From the NCBI GenBank assembly GCA_023525975.1, contig CM042035.1, forward strand, positions 24,478,001-24,542,000: 64,000 nt of DNA, read 5' to 3'. The stretch is from Smallanthus sonchifolius. Its lineage: Eukaryota; Streptophyta; Magnoliopsida; Asterales; Asteraceae. Below the pieces are notes generated by a model. It saw only the letters and a program-made list of their open reading frames with translations. It was not told the origin of the DNA and did no database searches. This document shows positions 9,408 to 21,629 of this stretch, piece after piece; position 1 is the stretch's first letter, and each line of letters starts with the position of its first letter. A program made the translations under genes and the position numbers.

Positions 9408-9795
9408 GAAATAACTCTTCCATTCTATTACTTTATCCCCTTCCACACATGACTCATTTTTACTTGCGTTCTCCTCTTGCGCGCGCGTTCCGCCTTACGT
9501 CAACACGTGCGTCACCCGCCGGCGAGCGTTTAGTTCTTATACTTCCTTGTACAAAACATATTCCCACGCTCACCCGAGGCGTAAGAATAATTGACTAGTA
9601 TATGAAGACACACGTGTTCCACTCGACGTCTAACCGTGTGTCTCCCGCGATCGGGCCTTCCCCGACACGGACCCGCGCGCCCGAGTCTTTACGTACGTTG
9701 ACCGTTTTTTGACAAAAACTTGTTACGCCCACGCCCGTTTGCAAAATAATCAACGGGTGACGTTGTTTTGAGTAAAAAAAAAATAAATTAAAAAA

Positions 9796-9915
9796 TGGGT
9801 TGCAACACGAGGACTTCCCAGGGGGTCACCCATCCTCGTAGTACTCTCGCCTAAGCACGCTTAACTGCGGAGTTCTGATGGGATCCGGTGCTTTAGTGCT
9901 GGTATGATCGCAACC
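9796..9915 (-). rRNA. 5S rRNA: 5S rRNA gene, copy 20 (class C, C120A)
   Basis: Class C changes plus C120A, so the T6 stop follows CCCA instead of CCCC. Promoter P3. Step 508. Starts 7-gene round 3. Confidence 0.96.
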
Positions 9916-10305
9916 GAAATAACTCTTTCAGTCTATTACTTTATCCCCTTCCACACATAATTCATTTTTACTTGCATTCTCCTCTTGCGCGCGCGTTCCG
10001 CCTTACGTCAACACGTGCGTCACCCGCCGGCGAGCGTTTAGTTCTTATACTTCCTTGTACAAAACATATTCCCACGCTCACCCGGGGCGTAAGAATAATT
10101 GACTAGTATATGAAGACACACGTGTTCCACTCGACGTCTAAACGTGTGTCTCCCGCGATCGGGCGTTCCCCGACACGGACCCGCGCGCCCGAGTCTTTAC
10201 GTACGTTGACCGTTTTTTAACAAAAACTCGTTACGCCCACGCCCGCTTGCAAAATAATCAACGGGTGACGTTGTTTTGAGTAAAAAAAAATAATTACTTA
10301 AAAAA

Positions 10306-10425
10306 GGGGTTGCAACACGAGGACTTCCCAGGGGGTCACCCATCCTAGTACTACTCTCGCCCAAGCACGCTTAACTGCGGAGTTCTGATGGGATCCGGTG
10401 CTTTAGTGCTGGTATGATCGCAACC
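10306..10425 (-). rRNA. 5S rRNA: 5S rRNA gene, copy 21 (class A)
   Basis: Consensus body, promoter P2, ccagcgag spacer marker. Step 510. Confidence 0.97.
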
Positions 10426-10815
10426 GAAATAACTCTTTCATTCTATTACTTTATCCCCTTCCACACATGACTCATTTTTACTTGCATTCTCCTCTTGCGC
10501 GCGCGTTCTGCCTTACGTCAACACGTGCGTCACCCGCCAGCGAGCGTTTAGTTCTTATACTTCCTTGTACAAAACATATTCCCACGCTCACCCGAGGCGT
10601 AAGAATAATTGACTAGTATATGAAGACACACGTGTTCCACTCGACGTCTAAACGTGTGTCTCCCGCGATCGGGCGTTCCCCGACACGGACCCGCGCGCCC
10701 GAGTCTTTACGTACGTTGACCGTTTTTTAACAAAAACTCGTTACGCCCACGCCCGCTTGCAAAATAATCAACGGGTGACGTTGTTTTGAGTAAAAAAAAA
10801 TAATTACTTAAAAAA

Positions 10816-10935
10816 GGGGTTGCAACACGAGGACTTCCCAGGGGGTCACCAATCTTAGTACTACTCTCGCCCAAGCACGCTTAACTGCGGAGTTCTGATG
10901 GGATCCGGTGCTTTAGTGCTGGTATGATCGCAACC
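10816..10935 (-). rRNA. 5S rRNA: 5S rRNA gene, copy 22 (class X)
   Basis: G81A and G85U. Promoter P3. Step 510. Confidence 0.97.
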
Positions 10936-11322
10936 GAAATAACTCTTTCAGTCTATTACTTTATCACCTTCCACACATGACTCATTTTTACTTGCATTCT
11001 CCTCTTGCGCGCGCGTTCCGCCTTACGTCAACACGTGCGTCACCCGCCGGCGAGCGTTTAGTTCTTATACTTCCTTGTACAAAATATATTCCCACGCTCA
11101 CCCGGGGCGTAAGAATAATTGACTAGTATATGAAGACACACGTGTTCCACTCGACGTCTAAACGTGTGTCTCCCGAGATCGGGCGTTCCCCGACACGGAC
11201 CCGCGCGCCCGAGTCTTTACGTACGTTGACCGTTTTTTGACAAAAACTTGTTACGCCCACGCCCGCTTGCAAAATAATCAACGGGTGACGTTGTTTTGAG
11301 TAAAAAAAAATAAATTAAAAAA

Positions 11323-11442
11323 GGGGTTGCAACACGAGGACTTCCCAGGGGGTCACCCATCCTAGTAGTACTCTCGCCTAAGCACGCTTAACTGCGGAGT
11401 TCTGATGGGATCCGGTGCTTTAGTGCTGGTATGATCGCAACC
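11323..11442 (-). rRNA. 5S rRNA: 5S rRNA gene, copy 23 (class D)
   Basis: G64A and G75C. Promoter P3. Step 507. Spacer marker tgtagaaaac is shared only with copy 33. Confidence 0.97.
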
Positions 11443-11832
11443 GAAATAACTCTTTCAGTCTATTACTTTATCCCCTTCCACACATGACTCATTTTTACTT
11501 GCATTCTCCTCTTGCGCGCGCGTTCCGCCTTACGTCAACACGTGCGTCACCCGCCGGCGAGCGTTTAGTTCTTATACTTCCTTGTAGAAAACATATTCCC
11601 ACGCTCACCCGGGGCGTAAGAATAATTGACTAGTATATGAAGACACACGTGTTCCACTCGACGTCTAAACGTGTGTCTCCCGCGATCGGGCGTTCCCCGA
11701 CACGGACCCGCGCGCCCGAGTCTTTACGTACGTTGACCGTTTTTTAACAAAAACTCGTTACGCCCACGCCCGCTTGCAAAATAATCAACGGGTGACGTTG
11801 TTTTGAGTAAAAAAAAATAATTACTTAAAAAA

Positions 11833-11952
11833 GGGGTTGCAACACGAGGACTTCCCAGGGGGTCACCCATCCTAGTACTACTCTCGCCCAAGCACGCTTA
11901 ACTGCGGAGTTCTGATGGGATCCGGTGCTTTAGTGCTGGTATGATCGCAACC
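11833..11952 (-). rRNA. 5S rRNA: 5S rRNA gene, copy 24 (class A)
   Basis: Consensus body, promoter P2. Step 510. Confidence 0.97.
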
Positions 11953-12342
11953 GAAATAACTCTTTCATTCTATTACTTTATCCCCTTCCACACATGACTC
12001 ATTTTTACTTGCATTCTCCTCTTGCGCGCGCGTTCCGCCTTACGTCAACACGTGCGTCACCCGCCGGCGAGCGTTTAGTTCTTATACTTCCTTGTACAAA
12101 ACATATTCCCACGCTCACCCGAGGCGTAAGAATAATTGACTAGTATATGAAGACACACGTGTTCCACTCGACGTCTAAACGTGTGTCTCCCGCGATCGGG
12201 CGTTCCCCGACACGGACACGCGCGCCCGAGTCTTTACGTACGTTGACCGTTTTTTAACAAAAACTCGTTACGCCCACGCCCGCTTGCAAAATAATCAACG
12301 GGTGACGTTGTTTTGAGTAAAAAAAAATAATTACTTAAAAAA

Positions 12343-12462
12343 GGGGTTGCAACACGAGGACTTCCCAGGGGGTCACCCATCCTAGTACTACTCTCGCCCA
12401 AGCACGCTTAACTGCGGAGTTCTGATGGGATCCGGTGCTTTAGTGCTGGTATGATCGCAACC
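12343..12462 (-). rRNA. 5S rRNA: 5S rRNA gene, copy 25 (class A)
   Basis: Consensus body, promoter P3. Step 510. Confidence 0.97.
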
Positions 12463-12851
12463 GAAATAACTCTTTCAGTCTATTACTTTATCCCCTTCCA
12501 CACATGACTCATTTTTACTTGCATTCTCCTCTTGCGCGCGCGTTCCGCCTTACGTCAACACGTGCGTCACCCGCCGGCGAGCGTTTAGTTCTTATACTTC
12601 CTTGTACAAAACATATTCCCACGCTCACCCGGGGCGTAAGAATAATTGACTAGTATATGAAGACACACGTGTTCCACTCGACGTCTAAACGTGTGTCTCC
12701 CGCGATCGGGCGTTCCCCGACACGGACCCGCGCGCCCGAGTCTTTACGTACGTTGACCATTTTTTGACAAAAACTTGTTACGCCCACGCCCGTTTGCAAA
12801 ATAATCAACGGGTGACGTTGTTTTGAGTAAAAAAAATAATTACTTAAAAAA

Positions 12852-12971
12852 GGGGTTGCAACACGAGGACTTCCCAGGGGGTCACCCATCCTAGTACTAC
12901 TCTCGCCCAAGCACGCTTAACTGCGGAGTTCTGATGGGATCCGGTGCTTTAGTGCTGGTATGATCGCAACC
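12852..12971 (-). rRNA. 5S rRNA: 5S rRNA gene, copy 26 (class A)
   Basis: Consensus body, promoter P1. Step 509. Last gene of 7-gene round 3 and first of the 5-gene series. Confidence 0.97.
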
Positions 12972-13360
12972 GAAATAACTCTTCCATTCTATTACTTTAT
13001 CCCCTTCCACACATGACTCATTTTTACTTGCATTCTCCTCTTGCGCGCGCGTTCCGCCTTACGTCAACACGTGCGTCACCCGCCGGCGAGCGTTTAGTTC
13101 TTATACTTCCTTGTACAAAACATATTCCCACGCTCACCCGAGGCGTAAGAATAATTGACTAGTATATGAAGACACACGTGTTCCACTCGACGTCTAACCG
13201 TGTGTCTCCCGCGATCGGGCCTTCCCCGGCACGGACCCGCGCGCCCGAGTCTTTACGTACGTTGACCGTTTTTTGACAAAAACTTGTTACGCCCACGCCC
13301 GCTTGCAAAATAATCAACGGGTGACGTTGTTTTGAGTAAAAAAAATAATTACTTAAAAAA

Positions 13361-13480
13361 GGGGTTGCAACACGAGGACTTCCCAGGGGGTCACCCATCC
13401 TAGTACTACTCTCGCCCAAGCACGCTTAACTGCGGAGTTCTGATGGGATCCGGTGCTTTAGTGCTGGTATGATCGCAACC
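13361..13480 (-). rRNA. 5S rRNA: 5S rRNA gene, copy 27 (class A)
   Basis: Consensus body, promoter P1. Step 509. Downstream spacer has a private cccggcacgg change. Confidence 0.97.
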
Positions 13481-13869
13481 GAAATAACTCTTCCATTCTA
13501 TTACTTTATCCCCTTCCACACATGACTCATTTTTACTTGCATTCTCCTCTTGCGCGCGCGTTCCGCCTTACGTCAACAAGTGCGTCACCCGCCGGCGAGC
13601 GTTTAGTTCTTATACTTCCTTGTACAAAACATATTCCCACGCTCACCCGAGGCGTAAGAATAATTGACTAGTATATGAAGACACACGTGTTCCCCTCGAC
13701 GTCTAACCGTGTGTCTCCCGCGATCGGGCCTTCCCCGACACGGACCCGCGCGCCCGAGTCTTTACGTACGTTGACCGTTTTTTGACAAAAACTTGTTACG
13801 CCCACGCCCGCTTGCAAAATAATCAACGGGTGACGTTGTTTTGAGTAAAAAAAATAATTACTTAAAAAA

Positions 13870-13989
13870 GGGGTTGCAACACGAGGACTTCCCAGGGGGT
13901 CACCCATCCTAGTACTACTCTCGCCCAAGCACGCTTAACTGCGGAGTTCTGATGGGATCCGGTGCTTTAGTGCTGGTATGATCGCAACC
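13870..13989 (-). rRNA. 5S rRNA: 5S rRNA gene, copy 28 (class A)
   Basis: Consensus body, promoter P4. Step 509. Confidence 0.97.
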
Positions 13990-14019
13990 GAAATAACTCT
14001 TTTATTCTATTACTTTATC
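13990..14019 (-). promoter_or_regulatory. 5S upstream promoter element, type P4
   Basis: Promoter of copy 28, with A at both -14 and -13 (GAATAAAAGA at -18 to -9). Seen only after copies 28, 38 and 43, with linked changes further upstream (tatcacc, atatttcc and ctcccccgg), so these three units are recent copies of one another. Confidence 0.65.
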
Positions 14020-14379
14020 ACCTTCCACACATGACTCATTTTTACTTGCATTCTCCTCTTGCGCGCGCGTTCCGCCTTACGTCAACACGTGCGTCACCCG
14101 CCGGCGAGCGTTTAGTTCTTATATTTCCTTGTACAAAACATATTCCCACGCTCCCCCGGGGCGTAAGAATAATTGACTAGTATATGAAGACACACGTGTT
14201 CCACTCGACGTCTAAACGTGTGTCTCCCGCGATCGGGCCTTCCCCGACACGGACCCGCGCGCCCGAGTCTTTACGTACGTTGACCGTTTTTTAACAAAAA
14301 CTCGTTACGCCCACGCCCGCTTGCAAAATAATCAACGGGTGACGTTGTTTTGAGTAAAAAAAAATAATTACTTAAAAAA

Positions 14380-14499
14380 GGGGTTGCAACACGAGGACTT
14401 CCCAGGGGGTCACCCATCCTAGTACTACTCTCGCCCAAGCACGCTTAACTGCGGAGTTCTGATGGGATCCGGTGCTTTAGTGCTGGTATGATCGCAACC
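14380..14499 (-). rRNA. 5S rRNA: 5S rRNA gene, copy 29 (class A)
   Basis: Consensus body, promoter P2. Step 510. Confidence 0.97.
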
Positions 14500-14889
14500 G
14501 AAATAACTCTTTCATTCTATTACTTTATCCCCTTCCACACATGACTCATTTTTACTTGCATTCTCCTCTTGCGCGCGCGTTCCGCCTTACGTCAACACGT
14601 GCGTCACCCGCCGGCGAGCGTTTAGTTCTTATACTTCCTTGTACAAAACATATTCCCACGCTCACCCGAGGCGTAAGAATAATTGACTAGTATATGAAGA
14701 CACACGTGTTCCACTCGACGTCTAAACGTGTGTCTCCCGCGATCGGGCGTTCCCCGACACGGACACGCGCGCCCGAGTCTTTACGTACGTTGACCGTTTT
14801 TTAACAAAAACTCGTTACGCCCACGCCCGCTTGCAAAATAATCAACGGGTGACGTTGTTTTGAGTAAAAAAAAATAATTACTTAAAAAA

Positions 14890-15009
14890 GGGGTTGCAAC
14901 ACGAGGACTTCCCAGGGGGTCACCCATCCTAGTACTACTCTCGCCCAAGCACGCTTAACTGCGGAGTTCTGATGGGATCCGGTGCTTTAGTGCTGGTATG
15001 ATCGCAACC
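14890..15009 (-). rRNA. 5S rRNA: 5S rRNA gene, copy 30 (class A)
   Basis: Consensus body, promoter P3. Step 510. Confidence 0.97.
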
Positions 15010-15398
15010 GAAATAACTCTTTCAGTCTATTACTTTATCCCCTTCCACACATGACTCATTTTTACTTGCATTCTCCTCTTGCGCGCGCGTTCCGCCTTAC
15101 GTCAACACGTGCGTCACCCGCCGGCGAGCGTTTAGTTCTTATACTTCCTTGTACAAAACATATTCCCACGCTCACCCGGGGCGTAAGAATAATTGACTAG
15201 TATATGAAGACACACGTGTTCCACTCGACGTCTAAACGTGTGTCTCCCGCGATCGGGCGTTCCCCGACACGGACCCGCGCGCCCGAGTCTTTACGTACGT
15301 TGACCATTTTTTGACAAAAACTTGTTACGCCCACGCCCGTTTGCAAAATAATCAACGGGTGACGTTGTTTTGAGTAAAAAAAATAATTACTTAAAAAA

Positions 15399-15518
15399 GG
15401 GGTTGCAACACGAGGACTTCCCAGGGGGTCACCCATCCTAGTACTACTCTCGCCCAAGCACGCTTAACTGCGGAGTTCTGATGGGATCCGGTGCTTTAGT
15501 GCTGGTATGATCGCAACC
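15399..15518 (-). rRNA. 5S rRNA: 5S rRNA gene, copy 31 (class A)
   Basis: Consensus body, promoter P1. Step 509. Position 1 of the second 5-gene block. Confidence 0.97.
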
Positions 15519-15908
15519 GAAATAACTCTTCCATTCTATTACTTTATCCCCTTCCACACATGACTCATTTTTACTTGCATTCTCCTCTTGCGCGCGCGTT
15601 CCGCCTTACGTCAACACGTGCGTCACCCGCCGGCGAGCGTTTAGTTCTTATACTTCCTTGTACAAAACATATTCCCACGCTCACCCGAGGCGTAAGAATA
15701 ATTGACTAGTATATGAAGACACACGTGTTCCACTCGACGTCTAACCGTGTGTCTCCCGCGATCGGGCGTTCCCCGACACGGACCCGCGCGCCCGAGTCTT
15801 TACGTACGTTGACCGTTTTTTGACAAAAACTTGTTACGCCCACGCCCGCTTGCAAAATAATCAACGGGTGACGTTGTTTTGAGTAAAAAAAAATAATTAC
15901 TTAAAAAA

Positions 15909-16028
15909 GGGGTTGCAACACGAGGACTTCCCAGGGGGTCACCAATCTTAGTACTACTCTCGCCCAAGCACGCTTAACTGCGGAGTTCTGATGGGATCCG
16001 GTGCTTTAGTGCTGGTATGATCGCAACC
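15909..16028 (-). rRNA. 5S rRNA: 5S rRNA gene, copy 32 (class X)
   Basis: G81A and G85U. Promoter P3. Step 510. The only class X gene outside the 7-gene blocks, so it links the two series. Confidence 0.97.
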
Positions 16029-16415
16029 GAAATAACTCTTTCAGTCTATTACTTTATCACCTTCCACACATGACTCATTTTTACTTGCATTCTCCTCTTG
16101 CGCGCGCGTTCCGCCTTACGTCAACACGTGCGTCACCCGCCGGCGAGCGTTTAGTTCTTATACTTCCTTGTACAAAATATATTCCCACGCTCACCCGGGG
16201 CGTAAGAATAATTGACTAGTATATGAAGACACACGTGTTCCACTCGACGTCTAAACGTGTGTCTCCCGAGATCGGGCGTTCCCCGACACGGACCCGCGCG
16301 CCCGAGTCTTTACGTACGTTGACCGTTTTTTGACAAAAACTTGTTACGCCCACGCCCGCTTGCAAAATAATCAACGGGTGACGTTGTTTTGAGTAAAAAA
16401 AAATAAATTAAAAAA

Positions 16416-16535
16416 GGGGTTGCAACACGAGGACTTCCCAGGGGGTCACCCATCCTAGTAGTACTCTCGCCTAAGCACGCTTAACTGCGGAGTTCTGATG
16501 GGATCCGGTGCTTTAGTGCTGGTATGATCGCAACC
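16416..16535 (-). rRNA. 5S rRNA: 5S rRNA gene, copy 33 (class D)
   Basis: G64A and G75C. Promoter P3, tgtagaaaac spacer marker as in copy 23. Step 507. Confidence 0.97.
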
Positions 16536-16925
16536 GAAATAACTCTTTCAGTCTATTACTTTATCCCCTTCCACACATGACTCATTTTTACTTGCATTCT
16601 CCTCTTGCGCGCGCGTTCCGCCTTACGTCAACACGTGCGTCACCCGCCGGCGAGCGTTTAGTTCTTATACTTCCTTGTAGAAAACATATTCCCACGCTCA
16701 CCCGGGGCGTAAGAATAATTGACTAGTATATGAAGACACACGTGTTCCACTCGACGTCTAAACGTGTGTCTCCCGCGATCGGGCGTTCCCCGACACGGAC
16801 CCGCGCGCCCGAGTCTTTACGTACGTTGACCGTTTTTTAACAAAAACTCGTTACGCCCACGCCCGCTTGCAAAATAATCAACGGGTGACGTTGTTTTGAG
16901 TAAAAAAAAATAATTACTTAAAAAA

Positions 16926-17045
16926 GGGGTTGCAACACGAGGACTTCCCAGGGGGTCACCCATCCTAGTACTACTCTCGCCCAAGCACGTTTAACTGCGG
17001 AGTTCTGATGGGATCCGGTGCTTTAGTGCTGGTATGATCGCAACC
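16926..17045 (-). rRNA. 5S rRNA: 5S rRNA gene, copy 34 (class A, G56A)
   Basis: Private G56A inside box A, which also removes part of the predicted helix II/loop B strand. Promoter P2. Step 510. Possibly weakened. Confidence 0.96.
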
Positions 17046-17435
17046 GAAATAACTCTTTCATTCTATTACTTTATCCCCTTCCACACATGACTCATTTTTA
17101 CTTGCATTATCCTCTTGCGCGCGCGTTCCGCCTTACGTCAACACGTGCGTCACCCGCCGGCGAGCGTTTAGTTCTTATACTTCCTTGTACAAAACATATT
17201 CCCACGCTCACCCGAGGCGTAAGAATAATTGACTAGTATATGAAGACACACGTGTTCCACTCGACGTCTAAACGTGTGTCTCCCGCGATCGGGCGTTCCC
17301 CGACACGGACACGCGCGCCCGAGTCTTTACGTACGTTGACCGTTTTTTAACAAAAACTCGTTACGCCCACGCCCGCTTGCAAAATAATCAACGGGTGACG
17401 TTGTTTTGAGTAAAAAAAAATAATTACTTAAAAAA

Positions 17436-17555
17436 GGGGTTGCAACACGAGGACTTCCCAGGGGGTCACCCATCCTAGTACTACTCTCGCCCAAGCACGC
17501 TTAACTGCGGAGTTCTGATGGGATCCGGTGCTTTAGTGCTGGTATGATCGCAACC
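17436..17555 (-). rRNA. 5S rRNA: 5S rRNA gene, copy 35 (class A)
   Basis: Consensus body, promoter P3. Step 510. Confidence 0.97.
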
Positions 17556-17944
17556 GAAATAACTCTTTCAGTCTATTACTTTATCCCCTTCCACACATGA
17601 CTCATTTTTACTTGCATTCTCCTCTTGCGCGCGCGTTCCGCCTTACGTCAACACGTGCGTCACCCGCCGGCGAGCGTTTAGTTCTTATACTTCCTTGTAC
17701 AAAACATATTCCCACGCTCACCCGGGGCGTAAGAATAATTGACTAGTATATGAAGACACACGTGTTCCACTCGACGTCTAAACGTGTGTCTCCCGCGATC
17801 GGGCGTTCCCCGACACGGACCCGCGCGCCCGAGTCTTTACGTACGTTGACCATTTTTTGACAAAAACTTGTTACGCCCACGCCCGTTTGCAAAATAATCA
17901 ACGGGTGACGTTGTTTTGAGTAAAAAAAATAATTACTTAAAAAA

Positions 17945-18064
17945 GGGGTTGCAACACGAGGACTTCCCAGGGGGTCACCCATCCTAGTACTACTCTCGCC
18001 CAAGCACGCTTAACTGCGGAGTTCTGATGGGATCCGGTGCTTTAGTGCTGGTATGATCGCAACC
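17945..18064 (-). rRNA. 5S rRNA: 5S rRNA gene, copy 36 (class A)
   Basis: Consensus body, promoter P1. Step 509. Position 1 of the third 5-gene block. Confidence 0.97.
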
Positions 18065-18453
18065 GAAATAACTCTTCCATTCTATTACTTTATCCCCTTC
18101 CACACATGACTCATTTTTACTTGCATTCTCCTCTTGCGCGCGCGTTCCGCCTTACGTCAACACGTGCGTCACCCGCCGGCGAGCGTTTAGTTCTTATACT
18201 TCCTTGTACAAAACATATTCCCACGCTCACCCGAGGCGTAAGAATAATTGACTAGTATATGAAGACACACGTGTTCCACTCGACGTCTAACCGTGTGTCT
18301 CCCGCGATCGGGCCTTCCCCGACACGGACCCGCGCGCCCGAGTCTTTACGTACGTTGACCGTTTTTTGACAAAAACTTGTTACGCCCACGCCCGCTTGCA
18401 AAATAATCAACGGGTGACGTTGTTTTGAGTAAAAAAAATAATTACTTAAAAAA

Positions 18454-18573
18454 GGGGTTGCAACACGAGGACTTCCCAGGGGGTCACCCATCCTAGTACT
18501 ACTCTCGCCCAAGCACGCTTAACTGCGGAGTTCTGATGGGATCCGGTGCTTTAGTGCTGGTATGATCGCAACC
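18454..18573 (-). rRNA. 5S rRNA: 5S rRNA gene, copy 37 (class A)
   Basis: Consensus body, promoter P1. Step 509. Counterpart of copy 27. Confidence 0.97.
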
Positions 18574-18962
18574 GAAATAACTCTTCCATTCTATTACTTT
18601 ATCCCCTTCCACACATGACTCATTTTTACTTGCATTCTCCTCTTGCGCGCGCGTTCCGCCTTACGTCAACAAGTGCGTCACCCGCCGGCGAGCGTTTAGT
18701 TCTTATACTTCCTTGTACAAAACATATTCCCACGCTCACCCGAGGCGTAAGAATAATTGACTAGTATATGAAGACACACGTGTTCCCCTCGACGTCTAAC
18801 CGTGTGTCTCCCGCGATCGGGCCTTCCCCGACACGGACCCGCGCGCCCGAGTCTTTACGTACGTTGACCGTTTTTTGACAAAAACTTGTTACGCCCACGC
18901 CCGCTTGCAAAATAATCAACGGGTGACGTTGTTTTGAGTAAAAAAAATAATTACTTAAAAAA

Positions 18963-19082
18963 GGGGTTGCAACACGAGGACTTCCCAGGGGGTCACCCAT
19001 CCTAGTACTACTCTCGCCCAAGCACGCTTAACTGCGGAGTTCTGATGGGATCCGGTGCTTTAGTGCTGGTATGATCGCAACC
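18963..19082 (-). rRNA. 5S rRNA: 5S rRNA gene, copy 38 (class A)
   Basis: Consensus body, promoter P4. Step 509. Counterpart of copy 28. Confidence 0.97.
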
Positions 19083-19472
19083 GAAATAACTCTTTTATTC
19101 TATTACTTTATCACCTTCCACACATGACTCATTTTTACTTGCATTCTCCTCTTGCGCGCGCGTTCCGCCTTACGTCAACACGTGCGTCACCCGCCGGCGA
19201 GCGTTTAGTTCTTATATTTCCTTGTACAAAACATATTCCCACGCTCCCCCGGGGCGTAAGAATAATTGACTAGTATATGAAGACACACGTGTTCCACTCG
19301 ACGTCTAAACGTGTGTCTCCCGCGATCGGGCCTTCCCCGACACGGACCCGCGCGCCCGAGTCTTTACGTACGTTGACCGTTTTTTAACAAAAACTCGTTA
19401 CGCCCACGCCCGCTTGCAAAATAATCAACGGGTGACGTTGTTTTGAGTAAAAAAAAATAATTACTTAAAAAA

Positions 19473-19592
19473 GGGGTTGCAACACGAGGACTTCCCAGGG
19501 GGTCACCCATCCTAGTACTACTCTCGCCCAAGCACGCTTAACTGCGGAGTTCTGATGGGATCCGGTGCTTTAGTGCTGGTATGATCGCAACC
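19473..19592 (-). rRNA. 5S rRNA: 5S rRNA gene, copy 39 (class A)
   Basis: Consensus body, promoter P2. Step 510. Confidence 0.97.
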
Positions 19593-19982
19593 GAAATAAC
19601 TCTTTCATTCTATTACTTTATCCCCTTCCACACATGACTCATTTTTACTTGCATTCTCCTCTTGCGCGCGCGTTCCGCCTTACGTCAACACGTGCGTCAC
19701 CCGCCGGCGAGCGTTTAGTTCTTATACTTCCTTGTACAAAACATATTCCCACGCTCACCCGAGGCGTAAGAATAATTGACTAGTATATGAAGACACACGT
19801 GTTCCACTCGACGTCTAAACGTGTGTCTCCCGCGATCGGGCGTTCCCCGACACGGACACGCGCGCCCGAGTCTTTACGTACGTTGACCGTTTTTTAACAA
19901 AAACTCGTTACGCCCACGCCCGCTTGCAAAATAATCAACGGGTGACGTTGTTTTGAGTAAAAAAATATAATTACTTAAAAAA

Positions 19983-20102
19983 GGGGTTGCAACACGAGGA
20001 CTTCCCAAGGGGTCACCCATCCTAGTACTACTCTCGCCCAAGCACGCTTAACTGCGGAGTTCTGATGGGATCCGGTGCTTTAGTGCTGGTATGATCGCAA
20101 CC
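19983..20102 (-). rRNA. 5S rRNA: 5S rRNA gene, copy 40 (class A, C95U)
   Basis: Private C95U in box C. Its downstream A tract is interrupted (aaaaaaatataatt), so the second T run is shortened. Promoter P3. Step 510. Confidence 0.96.
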
Positions 20103-20491
20103 GAAATAACTCTTTCAGTCTATTACTTTATCCCCTTCCACACATGACTCATTTTTACTTGCATTCTCCTCTTGCGCGCGCGTTCCGCCTTACGTCAACA
20201 CGTGCGTCACCCGCCGGCGAGCGTTTAGTTCTTATACTTCCTTGTACAAAACATATTCCCACGCTCACCCGGGGCGTAAGAATAATTGACTAGTATATGA
20301 AGACACACGTGTTCCACTCGACGTCTAAACGTGTGTCTCCCGCGATCGGGCGTTCCCCGACACGGACCCGCGCGCCCGAGTCTTTACGTACGTTGACCAT
20401 TTTTTGACAAAAACTTGTTACGCCCACGCCCGTTTGCAAAATAATCAACGGGTGACGTTGTTTTGAGTAAAAAAAATAATTACTTAAAAAA

Positions 20492-20611
20492 GGGGTTGCA
20501 ACACGAGGACTTCCCAGGGGGTCACCCATCCTAGTACTACTCTCGCCCAAGCACGCTTAACTGCGGAGTTCTGATGGGATCCGGTGCTTTAGTGCTGGTA
20601 TGATCGCAACC
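20492..20611 (-). rRNA. 5S rRNA: 5S rRNA gene, copy 41 (class A)
   Basis: Consensus body, promoter P1. Step 509. Position 1 of the fourth 5-gene block. Confidence 0.97.
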
Positions 20612-21000
20612 GAAATAACTCTTCCATTCTATTACTTTATCCCCTTCCACACATGACTCATTTTTACTTGCATTCTCCTCTTGCGCGCGCGTTCCGCCTT
20701 ACGTCAACACGTGCGTCACCCGCCGGCGAGCGTTTAGTTCTTATACTTCCTTGTACAAAACATATTCCCACGCTCACCCGAGGCGTAAGAATAATTGACT
20801 AGTATATGAAGACACACGTGTTCCACTCGACGTCTAACCGTGTGTCTCCCGCGATCGGGCCTTCCCCGACACGGACCCGCGCGCCCGAGTCTTTACGTAC
20901 GTTGACCGTTTTTTGACAAAAACTTGTTACGCCCACGCCCGCTTGCAAAATAATCAACGGGTGACGTTGTTTTGAGTAAAAAAAATAATTACTTAAAAAA

Positions 21001-21120
21001 GGGGTTGCAACACGAGGACTTCCCAGGGGGTCACCCATCCTAGTACTACTCTCGCCCAAGCACGCTTAACTGCGGAGTTCTGATGGGATCCGGTGCTTTA
21101 GTGCTGGTATGATCGCAACC
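21001..21120 (-). rRNA. 5S rRNA: 5S rRNA gene, copy 42 (class A)
   Basis: Consensus body, promoter P1. Step 509. Confidence 0.97.
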
Positions 21121-21509
21121 GAAATAACTCTTCCATTCTATTACTTTATCCCCTTCCACACATGACTCATTTTTACTTGCATTCTCCTCTTGCGCGCGCG
21201 TTCCGCCTTACGTCAACAAGTGCGTCACCCGCCGGCGAGCGTTTAGTTCTTATACTTCCTTGTACAAAACATATTCCCACGCTCACCCGAGGCGTAAGAA
21301 TAATTGACTAGTATATGAAGACACACGTGTTCCCCTCGACGTCTAACCGTGTGTCTCCCGCGATCGGGCCTTCCCCGACACGGACCCGCGCGCCCGAGTC
21401 TTTACGTACGTTGACCGTTTTTTGACAAAAACTTGTTACGCCCACGCCCGCTTGCAAAATAATCAACGGGTGACGTTGTTTTGAGTAAAAAAAATAATTA
21501 CTTAAAAAA

Positions 21510-21629
21510 GGGGTTGCAACACGAGGACTTCCCAGGGGGTCACCCATCCTAGTACTACTCTCGCCCAAGCACGCTTAACTGCGGAGTTCTGATGGGATCC
21601 GGTGCTTTAGTGCTGGTATGATCGCAACC
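21510..21629 (-). rRNA. 5S rRNA: 5S rRNA gene, copy 43 (class A)
   Basis: Consensus body, promoter P4. Step 509. Confidence 0.97.

Larger units (their letters stand above)
2668..13360. repeat. Higher-order repeat: 7-gene block, three rounds
   Basis: Class order C, A, X, D, A, A, A is repeated exactly three times (2668-6230, 6231-9795, 9796-13360; 3563, 3565 and 3565 bp). Position-specific spacer markers recur at the same slot, for example ccagcgag after the second gene and aaaatatattccc after the third. Few private differences separate rounds (G48A in round 1, C120A in round 3). Confidence 0.9.
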
